From Reticulitermes speratus (taxonomy: Eukaryota; Arthropoda; Insecta; Blattodea; Rhinotermitidae), in contig JAJKFL010000004.1 of NCBI GenBank assembly GCA_021186555.1, positions 18,442,406-18,506,405 on the forward strand: a stretch of DNA of 64,000 nt, given 5' to 3'. The number at the start of each line of letters is the position of its first letter. Position 1 is the stretch's first letter. Of this stretch, positions 42,740-54,709 are shown piece after piece. The position numbers were made by a program, and so were the translations under genes. The notes beneath the pieces were generated by a model, which ran no database searches, was not told the origin of the DNA, and saw nothing but the letters and a program-made list of their open reading frames with translations.

Positions 42740-42960
42740 GCAAGGTAGGGCCTTGGTAGCCGCACAAGAAAATCCTGCAGTCTGCTCTGTCCTAGTTAAT
42801 TAGGATTACTTTCCTGCCGCTAGAAACCCACCGGGACAGAACTGGCCCAAAGCGGAACCCTGGGGAGAGACCCCTGCTGCTCACAACCATTCCCTTAAAG
42901 CCGACAGAAACCAGATTACGTGTCAACGCATACTGAATCCTTTTGTCACGCCCTCTTTCC
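42740..42960. other. GC-richer block, possible unrecognised repeat
   Basis: ccttggtagccgcacaagaa, ctgccgctagaaacccaccg, acagaactggcccaaagcgg and ccctggggagagacccctgc stand out from the AT-rich surroundings. The style resembles a SINE body, but no tRNA head or second copy was seen. Confidence 0.35.
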
Positions 42961-43214
42961 CATATTTTGAAGAGGTTATATTTATGTGTATGTTTTAAAT
43001 GCAAATCAAACTTCCTGTACTAAAATGAAGATTCATGTTTTACGAACTTTGTTGCAGTCGGTTTATTATGAAATTTATCAGGCTATCGGTTCATAAAGTG
43101 TGGGCTACAGACTGCTATTGGCATCTTTGGTTAATATTTCAGATTAAATTATGGCAGCTTTTGTACAAATAGGGAGAGCATTGCGAGATGTGAGGTTCTC
43201 ACAGCCGTATTGAT

Positions 43215-43335
43215 AAGATGAAAATCTTCTGCGATGTTATATCACGTCGCCTGGACTGGATAGCCCTGAAGATTGAGTATTACGCTCCTCCGAAACGTCG
43301 ATTACGACTTAACCACTCGACATGGCATGAAATAC
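43215..43335. repeat. Foldback-family copy with CTGAAGA and GAAACGTC
   Basis: Left part: atcttctgcgatgttatatc, acgtcgcctggactgg. Right part: ccctgaagattgagtattac, gctcctccgaaacgtcgatt. CTGAAGA is at 43266-43272 and GAAACGTC at 43292-43299, but stem I is reduced to one pair and stem II is weak. Confidence 0.7.
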
Positions 43336-43339
43336 CAGG

Positions 43340-44415
43340 ACATTTGAATTTTCACAATAAGTCTAGCTTATGCTTATTAATTCGTGTTAGAAGAAAACGG
43401 TTAGGCTTATGTGTCTAAATTGAGATTTCAAGCGAATCTTAATTCTGTTAGCTTATCCATTTCCAGCAGATGGGCAGTGACAGCACCTGTAGATATCCAT
43501 CAGAGATGCAGTCGTGAGGCTGCGCCTTATATGTGCAGGAGCTGGGCGATATATAGATGTTCGGTAATGATACAAACGGTCTCGTCTGATGGTTCTGCTC
43601 TAGCATCTGATATTGATTGGCGTGGGCATATAAATAAATGTTCGTCCTCAGAGGAAGTAATATTTTAAAAGATGTGCTGCTAAAGTTAATGATGTTGATT
43701 GAGCTGATACAGAGTGTATAGTAGCCTACATCCATGCACGTATATACAAAGATTCATTTATTCAAAGTGCTCATATGTACGTCACTAAATGAAATATATT
43801 TAAGTATTAAATGCATTTCACTGATATAATGTTTTCCAAATTAATAACACAAATAATGACTTTTCTAGTACTTTTATGTCGTTCCATAAAACTACATAGA
43901 TCCCTTCAGTTAACACGACCCGCCGTACATACACTACTGCTGTAGTTATTATGAATGACACAGTGGATGAAATCAAGTTTTTTTTGTAGGCAAAGCTGGG
44001 ACCTCCTCGTGTATCTCTCTTCTAGAAACTTAGAGACCCAGGTTTAAATAATTTCCGACAAGTTATACATAACTGAAGAAGACATTATCTTCATGATTTA
44101 GATGACGTTTACATTATTTCTTCATCAGCTCCATGTCTTTTTCCTATTAGCCACTTTACTGTCCGCTTTGCATTAACATGTCTTAGAGCGGTATGCAGTA
44201 AATTCTCATAACCCATGTTTCTATGGTCCACAAGTAATTTAACCATATTTTAAATATTCATGTTATAACGTGGTGGATTAGCTTGAAAGAGAATAAAAAG
44301 ATTAAGATCTTAACCATCGTTTCTGCTGGTGCCTCTGTGTCCCTATACAAACACAGTCCCAAATAAGTAAAGGTATTAAACACACAACGTTGTAGTTCCA
44401 TTTTATTGACAAATA
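43340..44415. other. Unassigned sequence
   Basis: No supported feature. The open frames at 43411-43668 and 43448-43735 are antisense to each other and unremarkable. Confidence 0.4.
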
Positions 44416-44420
44416 TTTAG

Positions 44421-44683
44421 GATTTTTTTTTCTGTGGAGCTACAGCCCGAATTGGGCCTACGCCGCACCTTCCAAGGTTACTAGATCACACCCAATTAGA
44501 GACACACCCAGTATGACTCCTCTGAACGAGTGATCAGCTCGTCACAGAGGCCGCTACCTACACAACACGCTACTAATACAAGAGACAAACATCCATGCCC
44601 TCAGCGGGATTCGAACCCGCAATCCCAGCAATCAACCGGCTGCAGACCTACGCCTTAGACCGCACGGCCACCCTGATCGGCTT
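44421..44683 (-). mobile_element. tRNA-derived SINE (family SINE-A), minus strand
   Basis: T-run at 44423-44431, body, and head with an intact inverted B box gggattcgaacccgc (44608-44622) and the A-box region ending at 44681. The candidate target duplication tttagg flanks it (44416-44421 and 44682-44687) but is short. Confidence 0.88.
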
Positions 44684-44759
44684 TAGGCTACTTTAACCAC
44701 CTTCAAGTCTTGTGTTGCTCTGTAAAACAATACAGTGTTTCAAGAAGTTCCACATGGTT

Positions 44760-44885
44760 ATAATTACATGTCGTCTATAAATAAGTGGCTCGGCCTGACT
44801 TGTTGCAGTCAAGAACTGAAGTATCATACTGGGAAATTCTGCACTTCGTGGAGCAGGCAGCACTGCCTCTTCAGGTTTCATTCAG
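44760..44885. repeat. Foldback-family remnant
   Basis: On the minus strand, gaaacctgaagaggcagtgc, tgcctgctccacgaag and cagaatttcccagtatgata follow the family order. The core is degenerate after CTGAAGA. Confidence 0.45.
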
Positions 44886-44889
44886 CAGT

Positions 44890-45440
44890 CCACCTTTTCC
44901 TTTGACATTCCAGTTTTCTTCGTCGCTGGCAGTTTTAAGTACCCCATTGTCGTCCTTTCGCTGTACCTCTTCCAGTCAATGCCTTAGGGGAGTGACAAAG
45001 GGCTGAGACTGTGTGCTCTAAGACAGTCGTGTCAGTGTGTAGAGAACCAAGAAACGTCCACTAAAAGGGCTTTGATCTGTTCCTGCAGGTGGGAAGTTAA
45101 CGAGTTCTCCGCGCGAAGAAGAGCTGGCAAACTCTTGCACGTCAAACACAGTTGCTCATTTAATTGACGGAAAACTGCGGTACTGAAATAACGCAATGTG
45201 ATAGATGATACTGGAAATGTGTTACTGAAGTCTGTAGCCTTTTTTCACGGGTATGTTGTCAATGTTTTACGGAATTTTCACAGAAATATCCAAGAAACTC
45301 AAGTGATCAGAGTGACTGCGTGATATCACGTCAACTCAGCACTGCGCCTGAGTGTCTGTAAGTCACTTCACTAAGAAACGTATCGTAGCATTATCCAAAT
45401 ATATTAAAGGTATAAAAGTTATGGAAATTAACTTAATCAC
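44890..45440. other. Unassigned sequence
   Basis: No supported feature. Confidence 0.4.
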
Positions 45441-45445
45441 TACTG

Positions 45446-45700
45446 TGATTTGACATGGGTCAGATGACCAGAGGGTCGGGTTTCGATTCCTGTCGGTGAA
45501 AAAGATTGTTATTTTCGGTGTTGCATGCAGACAACATCTGTGGTTCGACCAGCCGCTTATTCAATGGACAACGGACGTTATTTCCCTAGGGGCTAAAGCG
45601 GAAAGGGCGTGAAGCTGGCCACTCTCATGTAATGCCCAGCTTATGAATGTGGGGAACCGTGTTTCCTTTCCCCCATACGTCTTCTTACATGGTTCATAAT
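45446..45700 (+). mobile_element. tRNA-headed SINE (family SINE-D), diverged
   Basis: B box gggtttcgattcctgtc at 45477-45493, then cggtgttgcatgcagacaac, ctgtggttcgaccagccgc, ccctaggggctaaagcggaa and ggcgtgaagctggccactct, matching 36520 and 62810 in its second half. Confidence 0.65.
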
Positions 45701-45704
45701 TGTC

Positions 45705-46365
45705 TAAGCATAGACAGTACTTTACACTGAACATGGATTCACGCAGATACGGTTCATAGCCTTGGAGTAAGAACGTAAGGAGGTGGAAAGGTCGCGGTTT
45801 GATCTCTTGATCACATGCAACCACGAGAAAACCAACTACGTTCAGGCTATACTGTCATCAGTAAATGTTCACCATTCATCATAATCATCATGATTATAGT
45901 TTCTTACGTAGGAACCTATATAAATGAAGCCAGATAAAGAAGAAAAAATTGCAATTAATTAGGTTGCCTTCGCCTTAGGAACTTAAACACGAAACGTAAG
46001 GCAAGTGCAGTGGCTACCCAAATAATCCTACAGCTATGAAACAAGAGAATAGGATAAAAGCGACCATTAACTTGGTAAACCTGATCCAGCGTCCGACTGA
46101 GTGGCAGGTACTTGCCATTTGTACTTGTCTGTTGTTTGTGCAGAGAAATGAGAGGTGCAGCCCGAAACGCTAATCTACACTACTTCAAACCTTCGCTTTT
46201 TTATACATCTATCACATATATGTAACAACATGCAAAGTTCGATCTCGATGCAATTATTTATGGAAGGAAAACATAAATTTTTAGAATCAATGATGAACGC
46301 TCTAAGGAATATCAACAAAAGCTTCAGAAGAAATGACACAAAGTGTGACTGACACTACAGATGGG
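45705..46365. other. Unassigned sequence
   Basis: No supported feature. A short gcagcccgaaacgctaatct at 46157 is a possible foldback scrap. Confidence 0.4.
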
Positions 46366-46369
46366 AATG

Positions 46370-46490
46370 ATGTTCTTCTAGGTTGTGACACCGTGTAGTC
46401 TTTTATGTAGATCCAATATTCCAGAGTAACATGCAGCCTCCATCTTCAACCCTGGAGACGCAAATTGCATGTTACTCCAAAAATTGCTCG
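46370..46490. repeat. Foldback-family copy, degenerate
   Basis: gatgttcttctaggttgtga, caccgtgtagtc, tccagagtaacatgcagcct and ccatcttcaaccctgg follow the left-arm order. The right arm is poor. Confidence 0.55.
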
Positions 46491-46494
46491 ATAT

Positions 46495-47030
46495 TATTAA
46501 AGGCATCATCGGGATACGAAAAACGTGTATAATGTTCAAGTGTCACACCACCTCCCCGAAGCGGAAAACTGGCAGAACTACATTACCGTGAACGGTACTA
46601 AAACGAATGTGATGCACTTCTGGGCCGTATCACAACCCTTGACGAAATCGGGGAAAAGGGGACTTATGGCAACGAACTGAAAAGGTAATCTAATGGTCTT
46701 GGGATTGGGAATGAGACTGGGGAATCCACTGAAGTCATGTGTAACAGCCCTGCAAAACTGGAATGCCACATGCAGAATATTTCACCTCTGCCTTTCATAT
46801 TTTCACGTGTTTTTACTAGGCAGCCGTTTTTGTATATTGTACATTTACAATATTTTGGCATGACAATTCTCCAGTATCTCAAGAATTTTCCCCATGAAAC
46901 TGAAAATTTTAAAATATTTCTTGTGATCAATAACTGAAAGAGAGAGAATAAATTAGACCAAGACAGACAAGACGTAACATTGAGCCGCGTTCGCCTAAAC
47001 ATTGTTGCCGTGGGGAAAAAAATAAGTATT
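46495..47030. other. Unassigned sequence
   Basis: A minus-strand frame of 152 codons spans 46664-47122, but it has no motif and its start lies in repeat family G, so it is not called. Confidence 0.4.
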
Positions 47031-47034
47031 ACAT

Positions 47035-47485
47035 ATTCTGAGTGTGTGTTTGTAGCCTCAGTTATCCAGCATGCAATGCGCATGCGCCTTATTATCATCT
47101 GTGGCCTGTCCGGCTCTACCATCTTTTTTCACATAATCTCATAAAAGGCACGATTGTCGAAAAAAAAGTTATTGAACATAAAATGTGTTTTCATTTTCTC
47201 TGCAAATATCGTATGAAATATTTCTTACTCTAAGAAGAATTCAGCGAGATATATCATAAATGTACATATGTCTTCATGTAAAGTTCCCGTTATTCTTCTC
47301 AGATTTTAATTAAACTTGAATTTTCACGACAGATTTTCGAAAAATACTCAAATATAACATTTCATCAAAATCCTTCCAGTGGGAGCCGAGTTGTTCCATG
47401 CGGATGGACGGACGGGCAGACAGACAGACAGACATGTAAAAGCTGATAATCGCTGTTTGTAATTTTGCGAAGCGCCTAAAAATTG
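47035..47485 (+). repeat. Dispersed repeat family G, copy 2
   Basis: Aligns with 24143-24600 along its whole length, same strand, with a (GACA)n expansion at 47417-47435 and the same terminal aagcgcctaaaa at 47469-47480. Confidence 0.82.
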
Positions 47486-47489
47486 AATA

Positions 47490-48230
47490 AATTATATGAG
47501 TATGACATACGTAATAACATACAAAAGCCCGCAGCATCTTACTAAACCACATTTATACATTCATAATAGAGTTCTGTTATGTAGGCCTATTTTCCAAGCT
47601 TTAAGTTAGTCGGACTGCTTTTGTAAAGAAGCTTTACTTCAACGCCCAGTGTCTTTTACTTAGACAATGACAAGACTCAAATACCATGTTCACAGTCCGA
47701 CGCCTAATCAACGGTTTTGATTGTATATCAGCATTATTGGCATCAGGGCAGTGTACCTGGCGACTGTCCCAAAAGAATCTTGGCTGTCTCTGGCAGTCAT
47801 TCCTGGAAATGACCTGTTACTTCAATTCCCGTGGTGCTTCCATCTATACACACGGAGCTTCAAACTGACAAAAGATGCTAGGAGACTGTTGAAATGTTCA
47901 GAGTACTAATTTTATTTGTGTCAACGACTTAGACCATGAAGGATGTTCCACTTGCTGACTCTCTTCTTCGTTTCGGTAGAAATAAAAGCGTGAAGGTCCT
48001 TAAGAGATTATCAGATCTGGATTTCCAAAAACTAGAAGGTCAGCACCGGAGCATGCCGACATTGGTCCAATAAAAGTGACATGCCTTACATTTTAGTGGC
48101 ACATTATCACCGATATATATTATTATGCGTACTTATGTGCCGTGTACATGCAAATTCGGGGAATGCTGGTTACCAATCGCTTCAGAATTGTCTTCCCGCA
48201 AGCTATCTAGAGGATTGTATATTAAAACGT
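47490..48230. other. Unassigned sequence
   Basis: No supported feature. Confidence 0.4.
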
Positions 48231-48237
48231 ACAAGAT

Positions 48238-48405
48238 TCAATTCTTCTGGGATGTTACGTCGTATTGACTGGTAAAGGCTTACCAACGTTTCGAAGACCT
48301 GCAAGATCCTGAAGATGAGGACATTACGTTCCTTTTAAGTGTCGGTATCTGTCTACCAGCCGACTCGCGCAACGTCCAACAGTACTTGAATATTCAGCAA
48401 CATCG
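48238..48405. repeat. Foldback-family copy, both arms
   Basis: Left arm: attcttctgggatgttacgt, cgtattgactggtaaaggct, taccaacgtttcgaagacct. Right arm: gatcctgaagatgaggacat, tttaagtgtcggtatctg, tctaccagccgactcgcg. CTGAAGA is at 48309-48315. The right-arm GAAACGT is decayed, but the left arm keeps AACGTTTCG. Confidence 0.8.
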
Positions 48406-48722
48406 TAATATTTATGGACCCACAGTATGGAACTTGCTTTGTATCGTCCCTGTGGCGCCTAGAATTTTGAGGTGGCTCCTAGATTTTTTTAAACCAGTGG
48501 ATTTCTGATATGCAGTATCAACTCTATGTAAAATACTCTCGCAAGTCATTAATTGTGGATAAATATTAATTTTATTTAAAATTAAGTCATTGTCGTCGTC
48601 ACCATCATCATCATCGCAGGCTGTTATGATCTTTGTAGCAAACCGTAGGGTTTTATAAAAGTTGAGGTGTTTCTTGCTGCTGATCGACTCTTAACTTTTC
48701 AAGAAGTGCTCAGTTCTTTGGA

Positions 48723-48772
48723 GTTAGTTAGTCAGTCATCAGTCAGTCAGTCAGTCAGTCAGTCAGTCAGTC
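48723..48772 (+). repeat. (CAGT)n microsatellite
   Basis: About ten CAGT units with slight irregularity at the left. Confidence 0.95.
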
Positions 48773-48774
48773 AT

Positions 48775-49775
48775 AAATGAGATCGCCTATTGCACAGATA
48801 CTCCCTTTCAACACACAGGCTTTAATACGACTTTCTTTGTATCATATTTAATCACGTTCTTGTTCGTCTCACAAAGTATTTACCTGAATATTCCATGTAC
48901 TTCAGCATGGTGACTGGCTATGGGCTTCACAACTAAATTTTGGTTTTCAGCAGGGGTGAGATTTTGCATTTCAAGCGTCCCGTGGGCTTTTCTTGGAAGT
49001 AATGTGACGTGAGAGTTAGACTGACCACGCGTACGTTTAATACTGACCTCCAAAATGCGGAAAAATTAATACTCATTTTCCTTATGTTATGCTTTCATGA
49101 TGAAGTCTACATACAGAAGAACGTATTGCTTTCTTTTGTCGTAGACAGGTTATGAGACCGATTTTTGGAAGGGTGTAAACTGCAGCGTCTATGGCCTAGT
49201 ACAAGTCTTGTCTCTATACACTTAAGAAAACAATGGAAGAAAGCTCTGTATATATTCGAATACATTATACACCTGTTGGTAGGACTCTGTCATACGTCCT
49301 GCAATATATTTCAGTTGTATCTCCTGACTACACCCATTCCCTACTGGCGACATTTGTGTCAGAAACCCAGAACTACGCATGTTGTCACTGTCATACACCG
49401 CTCTATTGCAGAGCACAGTGCTATGTGTTTTACATCGGCTACCCAAGATGCTGGAGTGTGTCGCGCGCGTTAGGAAGCCGGTGGCTGCGTGCAGGAATCC
49501 TGCCTGACCGCTCCGCAGAACGGGTGGGTTCAGCTTACTGCGGTTCAAAAACCGTGGCCCGCAGAGGCATGCAACTACAGCCAGCTAGATCGGTCATTTT
49601 GCGAGATCCTGTGTTAGTTTTTTTAGTATGTGTACAAATATTTTTTTATTATAACACTAATTTTTGTCTTATTAATTTGCATTAGCTTGTTTGCCATTCG
49701 GAACAAAATGACTTGTTTATTTCCTTAATCATTTGTCGATTATTTAACAAGGCCAGCAGCTCAGAGTGCAGAATC
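48775..49775. other. Unassigned sequence
   Basis: About 49440-49630 is GC-richer with cgcgcgcg-like CpG steps and may hold a transposon end (aaccgtggcccgcagaggca), but no partner was seen. The frames at 49165-49685 are not supported. Confidence 0.4.
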
Positions 49776-49779
49776 AATG

Positions 49780-49985
49780 ATAGGGTATTTAGTAAAAATT
49801 GAAACGATGTGGGAAGAAAGTTGTCGTAGCCTCATTCGAGGCACTATCCCTGCATCTGCCTGGAAGGTCTGAGTAAATCGATAACAAACTTCAATAAATA
49901 CAGCACGCCTCCAGGCCGAGATTTGAACCAGGGACCTTTCGAACGCCAAGCAAGATTACTGCTCACTCCATGGCAGTATTCGGTG
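49780..49985 (-). mobile_element. tRNA-headed SINE, minus strand (family SINE-G)
   Basis: The inverted B box gagatttgaaccagggac at 49918-49935 and A-box region near 49950-49970 precede, on the minus strand, a body with ggcagatgcagggatagtgc and gaatgaggctacgacaactt. Confidence 0.6.
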
Positions 49986-50205
49986 TTGACAGAACTAAGG
50001 GACATAGAGGAAATGTGCTCTATTACTTTATCGACACTGCAAACAGAATGGACTCAGCTTTCGACGACACGTCGTATTAATTTGTCCGGATAGAGCTGCT
50101 GCATTTCGTTTTAAAAGCGTGTCCTGTAGTAGTGATGGCCATGTCACTGCTTGCCTTTTAGAGACTTCACGCCCCTCGTGTCTTTATGTTGTTCAAAGAT
50201 ATTAT

Positions 50206-50265
50206 ACTAACTGGTAACGTAGTGGTTAGCACGCATTCAAGTTTCGATTTCGATCGATGTCATTA
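50206..50265 (+). mobile_element. tRNA-like SINE head fragment
   Basis: aacgtagtggttagcacgca (A box) and agtttcgatttcgatcg (degraded B box). No body recognised. Confidence 0.5.
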
Positions 50266-50269
50266 ATTT

Positions 50270-51595
50270 CGAAATTAAAACTAAATTAAAATATGACACC
50301 TAATGACTGAAAAAGAAACAACTTCCTAAACGTCGCATACATTACGTATAGCTCTGACGACAGGCAATGTTAACATTATTGTTGTGTACTCAATTAGCCA
50401 CTGCCACATAATTTAACAGAATGGTTTTCATGTCAAGTCACAGCATCTTGCCACGTAAAACTCCTTCATTTTGTTTAGAGTCTTGAAAGAATAAATCATT
50501 TATCGGTGACTGAAAATGATTGTGCGACTCATAAGTATGTTAGCGGAAATAGATTATTCCACGGTAACATAACATATTGCTCTATGTTTCACAGTGCTGC
50601 ATAATGCCAAAATGTACGTATTGACTGCTAACATGGTAGTGGGCGAAGAGTTAGGAATCTCTCTTTCAAAGACATATTCACCCACGCAAATTGCTCTCGA
50701 TGAGTTTCAGTTTTCGCGAACTCCTGTCAGTCTCTTCCACGAGGCATATTAATGCCAGGAAGTGCCATTAAATGAAACCTCAAGGACTAAAGAGTAGCTT
50801 AAAACAGGTACTTCGCTTTCACTGTATTACGCCTATAAATGTCAACTGCGTAATCCACCATCTACCCACAGATAAATGTGTATCCATGAAGCGTAGTTTT
50901 AAAAACCAGAGTTGTTTGTTTCGTGCTGCAAGTGTTTGTAAGACAGAGTTGCCCTGCGGTGCAAGCCAATTTATAGAACAGAAGAAGATTCAGATACATA
51001 AACACTACGTAAAAGCTGTAAAAATCGAAGTAAACTGTATATTGCTAGTGAGAATTGGTTCCCAATTAATTTAATGTCGTTTGAAGACAAATTAAATCCA
51101 GAGACATGCCAATTTACAGACGCTCGGCTGTGGAACGTGTGTAGGACCGAAGTCTCCTTATATATTAACTTACAGGTGTGTACACAGCTATATGTTAGAC
51201 ATAATTCTACACACGAAGCAGATTATCTCTGTGAGAAACACCTGCGCCGTGAAGTCTATACAAATAGTAGAGATCGTGGAAAACGTACGTCAGGGGAATG
51301 CTTCAAGCGCGCTATCAGCATCTACTTCATGTCTCTTTAGTTCTGCAATGAAGCACTATTTCACACTTGCTAGGAAAATAAATTGTTGCAGGCACTGAAT
51401 AAGGACATTTGTGAAGGAAGACTGCAAGTAGCGAAAGACGGTAATAAAACATTTGTTTTCAGGGATTTCCGGCCACTGGATTCACAGCATAACTTACTAC
51501 CAAGTAGCTAGATAAGTAATACGGCGGGTCTGTCGAATGTTTATGCCCCCATAATTAATCATTTCTTCATAGTCCTTATATGTTTTCTATCAAGA
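50270..51595. other. Unassigned sequence
   Basis: No supported feature. The open frames at 50772-51074 and 51074-51398 have no domain or splice context. Confidence 0.4.
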
Positions 51596-51599
51596 CTTA

Positions 51600-51760
51600 A
51601 TCCTTTGGGATCGGCGGGTTGAGAATACTTTAGGGACGGTCCGCAGAATTGGTGAGACTTTCAAGGGGTCCGCAATGCCAGAAAGACCAAAAACATTGCC
51701 GTAGCCTAGTGACTACGCCTATTGAGCTATCCCTGACGGTGCTACATCTGAAAAACATTC
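51600..51760. mobile_element. hAT-type right end next to a tRNA-like SINE relic
   Basis: gggacggtccgcagaattgg and caaggggtccgcaatgcc are homologous to 57535-57590. A minus-strand tRNA-like piece follows (gccgtagcctagtgactacg). Confidence 0.5.
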
Positions 51761-51764
51761 ATTT

Positions 51765-52520
51765 GTCATTTCGTACGCACAAAATGCACTGCAGTAATTT
51801 CTGTGGTTATGGTAATAATAAAGCTATTTCTGTGTCCAAGCGCATAGGGGGCGTGGATAGAAGGATCAGTAAGTAGAATGTTGAGATTGGGCCATCCACA
51901 TTTCGTCTAGGTATGAAGCCATTGCAATTAATCAACTCCCTGACATCAGACACCTCCTCAAAACAAACGTTCAGTCGGATTCCATATCCTCTTCAGCCCA
52001 CAGTCCGTTGTGGACTAACAAGTCCTCGTTAAGTAGCAAGCGATAATCACCTACTTGTACCTCATAAAGTTCACTTACAACCCCGTAGAAGTGTCAACGA
52101 TGACAAAACATATACTTGCTACAGTCAATCATCTATTCACAACATATTTTACATAAATGAAAATGTCCTAGCTCAACTTGTCAATGAGGTCTACAGTGAC
52201 AAAGTGGAACCTTTTGTAACTCATTTAAATCTGGTGTGTACAACAGCCTTCAGACTCCTTCCAACAGTAAGCGTCACGTATAGTTTTAATTTAAAAGTCA
52301 CGGCGAGTAATTTGTTGCAGGGGCCTCACATCTTTTCATCTTCTCTATACAATTTCTGCCTTATATACGAGTACAGGCTTGACTTTTCTGTGCCTCTGTC
52401 CCTTTCGTTCTGTCCCATTCATCTTACTACATTGAAACCAAATCTACACTGTAAATACACAGCAGGTTACTCAGTTCTTAGTTTCATTGCTCTTTATAAA
52501 TTGTACTTTCCACAAACATT
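51765..52520. other. Unassigned sequence
   Basis: No supported feature. The 108-codon frame at 52204-52530 has no motif. Confidence 0.4.
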
Positions 52521-52524
52521 ATTA

Positions 52525-52780
52525 CTTTGATCAAATCAAGACGGATGAGATGGATGGAACGTGTAGCAAGCATATAAGGGAAATATGGGAAATGCATACA
52601 AGGAATTTGTCGGGAAATATGAAAAAATGGGAGGGGGGACTTGAGGAATTTAGGCGTGCGTTCTATTAAATTGGATTTTGACGAATTATTGGATGAGGGC
52701 GTGACGTGGATTCATCTCACTCACGATACGGTGCTGTCGAGGGTTCTCTTAAACACGGTAATAATAGACAGGGTTGCATA
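52525..52780 (+). mobile_element. LINE 3' tail fragment (ADDVN-type family)
   Basis: IKSRRMRWMERVASI-like block (52530-52575), HTRNLSGNMKKWEG (52596-52632), a FRRAFY-type block, and gagggcgtgacgtggattca followed by cggtgctgtcgagggttctc (TWIHLTHDT ... ). Decayed. Confidence 0.7.
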
Positions 52781-52784
52781 AATT

Positions 52785-54615
52785 GCGGGACACTTCTTGA
52801 AGAGTTCAACTACTGTCGGTTTCTCATGAAAGACTCGACGCATACAGTTAACTCTTTGTGTTAGGACAGTTAATGTTTAACACTTCAACACGGTGCGTTA
52901 GTTACGATAACATCACTCTCGTATGCGCGTCCAGGACTCATCTAATGAGCTTCCGTTTGAATAATAATATATTGTACGGTACATGCCTTAAAATGCAGTT
53001 ATGCTCAAGACTTCGCATAATATAGCATCCTTCAGTGAAGAAAATTCTACCAATAGACAGACAGAAAGGATTGACTTGTGTTTGAAGTATGCCCTTGAAG
53101 TTCCAAGATTCTCTGTCCTGTAGTCTGGCCTCCAAGTTCCCTGACAGTATTAAGGCAGAGTTTTCGCGATGTTATATTAAATAATGCCTGACTTGAATAC
53201 CATCTCCTGAAATGTGTTTAAATGTCACTGAGATTACCACCACACACACACACAGACCACGGCTACACGCTGCAGCAGAACATTTCTCTTTCTGTGCTGT
53301 CAGTGACGACACACGATGCTCATTCTCTTGCGATTAACGGTCCATCAGTAAACGATCTACCACAGTAGCCACTAATTTTCGAGCAAAAAAAAAAAATCAA
53401 GTAATCTGGTTCGGGGTGAAGAAGGAATTTGTGACTGAATGTCACGGTGGAGTGGGAAGCACGCTTGCTTCGTATTCGAGTAGGTTATGGGTCTCCTTCT
53501 TTACCAAGGGGCTAAATATCCTCACTGAGGTTTCCTTCATTTCTCAAGAAGATGTAAGACTATACTTTTGAACAGGCTACGATGACTTTATTAAAATTAA
53601 TTCCAAATTTATGGTTCATAGGCTTCTTCACATTTGACGTTATTTAAAATGTACAGTTGCGACAACACTATTATGTAAATATACGAACAAATTACCTGTT
53701 TTTTTATCTCTGTCCATTTCCTGTTTTTCCAGAAAAACAAACAACGTTTCAGAAGCTCGATCTGTTTCCTCTCTCAAGTGAAAGTGTGGGGAGGTACCTA
53801 GTCTATTTCTTCGGATAAGACGAGCTATTGTCCACATCTGGACCTTGGAGTGTGACAGTAGCTATTCTGTACGGAGCAACTAAACAACTAGCTGCCTTCC
53901 CACCTTTCCACCTGACAGAAACGCATTCAGTTTCTGAAACCTTATTATCTGTTCTGAATACTCGATGATGTTCAAATTCCCAAACCAAGTCACCTTAACA
54001 CACCTTCGTCAGAATCCTTTAGAACTGAGTTACAGGAAAACGAATCCTGGAAGCCAATACAGGGCAACTTAGGTATGTAAATATTTGCTGCCAGTGACTG
54101 CAGTTCCAAATATGGTAGGGTCAAAACATTTTAATTTCTACTTAGCCATGCCTGGTTTCTAAATATGAACTACCACGGACTCGGGATTCTAAGAAATTTC
54201 AACGTTTCTTGCTTGCCAGATTTATTACATATGTTATATGGTTCTAATCTGAAGGACATACCGATCCGCGTAACATAAATTTCAAGCATAAATAAGCTGA
54301 AATTTAATTCCAATAGTGCAGCATCCATATACCATTCGTATAAAGTCCATAATTAGAAACCATTCGAATTTTAGCAAAAAATCGCCGATTTTCACTGAAA
54401 TTTTCATTGTCTTCCCCATTTACTCGAAAGAAATGCTGTTATATTATAATAAATGGACCACGATTGCTTATTTTCAAGTAATCCTTCCCTGTTGACAATT
54501 AATGACCATCTTCAAGCTATGTAAAGTCTCCCATTTAAACAGCGCCTTCGGATGACCAAGGAATTTGTACGCCGCCAGTTTTGTCTTCTGCACTTAAAAG
54601 CAATCTACTTTAAGG
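52785..54615. other. Unassigned sequence with short repeats
   Basis: A (CA)n run at 53240-53255, an A-run at 53387-53396, and a possible SINE head remnant at 53445-53560 (ggaagcacgcttgcttcg). No exon found. Confidence 0.4.
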
Positions 54616-54624
54616 AAAATCTGA

Positions 54625-54705
54625 AATTTATCCTGAAGATGGAAGCAACAGTTTACGCCGAAAATTTCGCAATCAACTACTACGCTACATGATATCAAAT
54701 CCCAT
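54625..54705. repeat. Foldback-family fragment, one arm
   Basis: tatcctgaagatggaagcaa, cagtttacgccgaaaatttc and aactactacgctacatgata. CTGAAGA is present; GAAACGT has changed to GAAAATT. Confidence 0.6.
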
Positions 54706-54709
54706 TTTG

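Noticed and set aside
46664-47122. 152-codon minus-strand frame
   Set aside because: It begins inside dispersed repeat family G and has no recognisable domain.
48309-48350. Intact hammerhead in the 48238-48405 foldback copy
   Set aside because: CTGAAGA is present but the GAAA box in the same arm is decayed, so the core is incomplete; it is kept only as a repeat copy.
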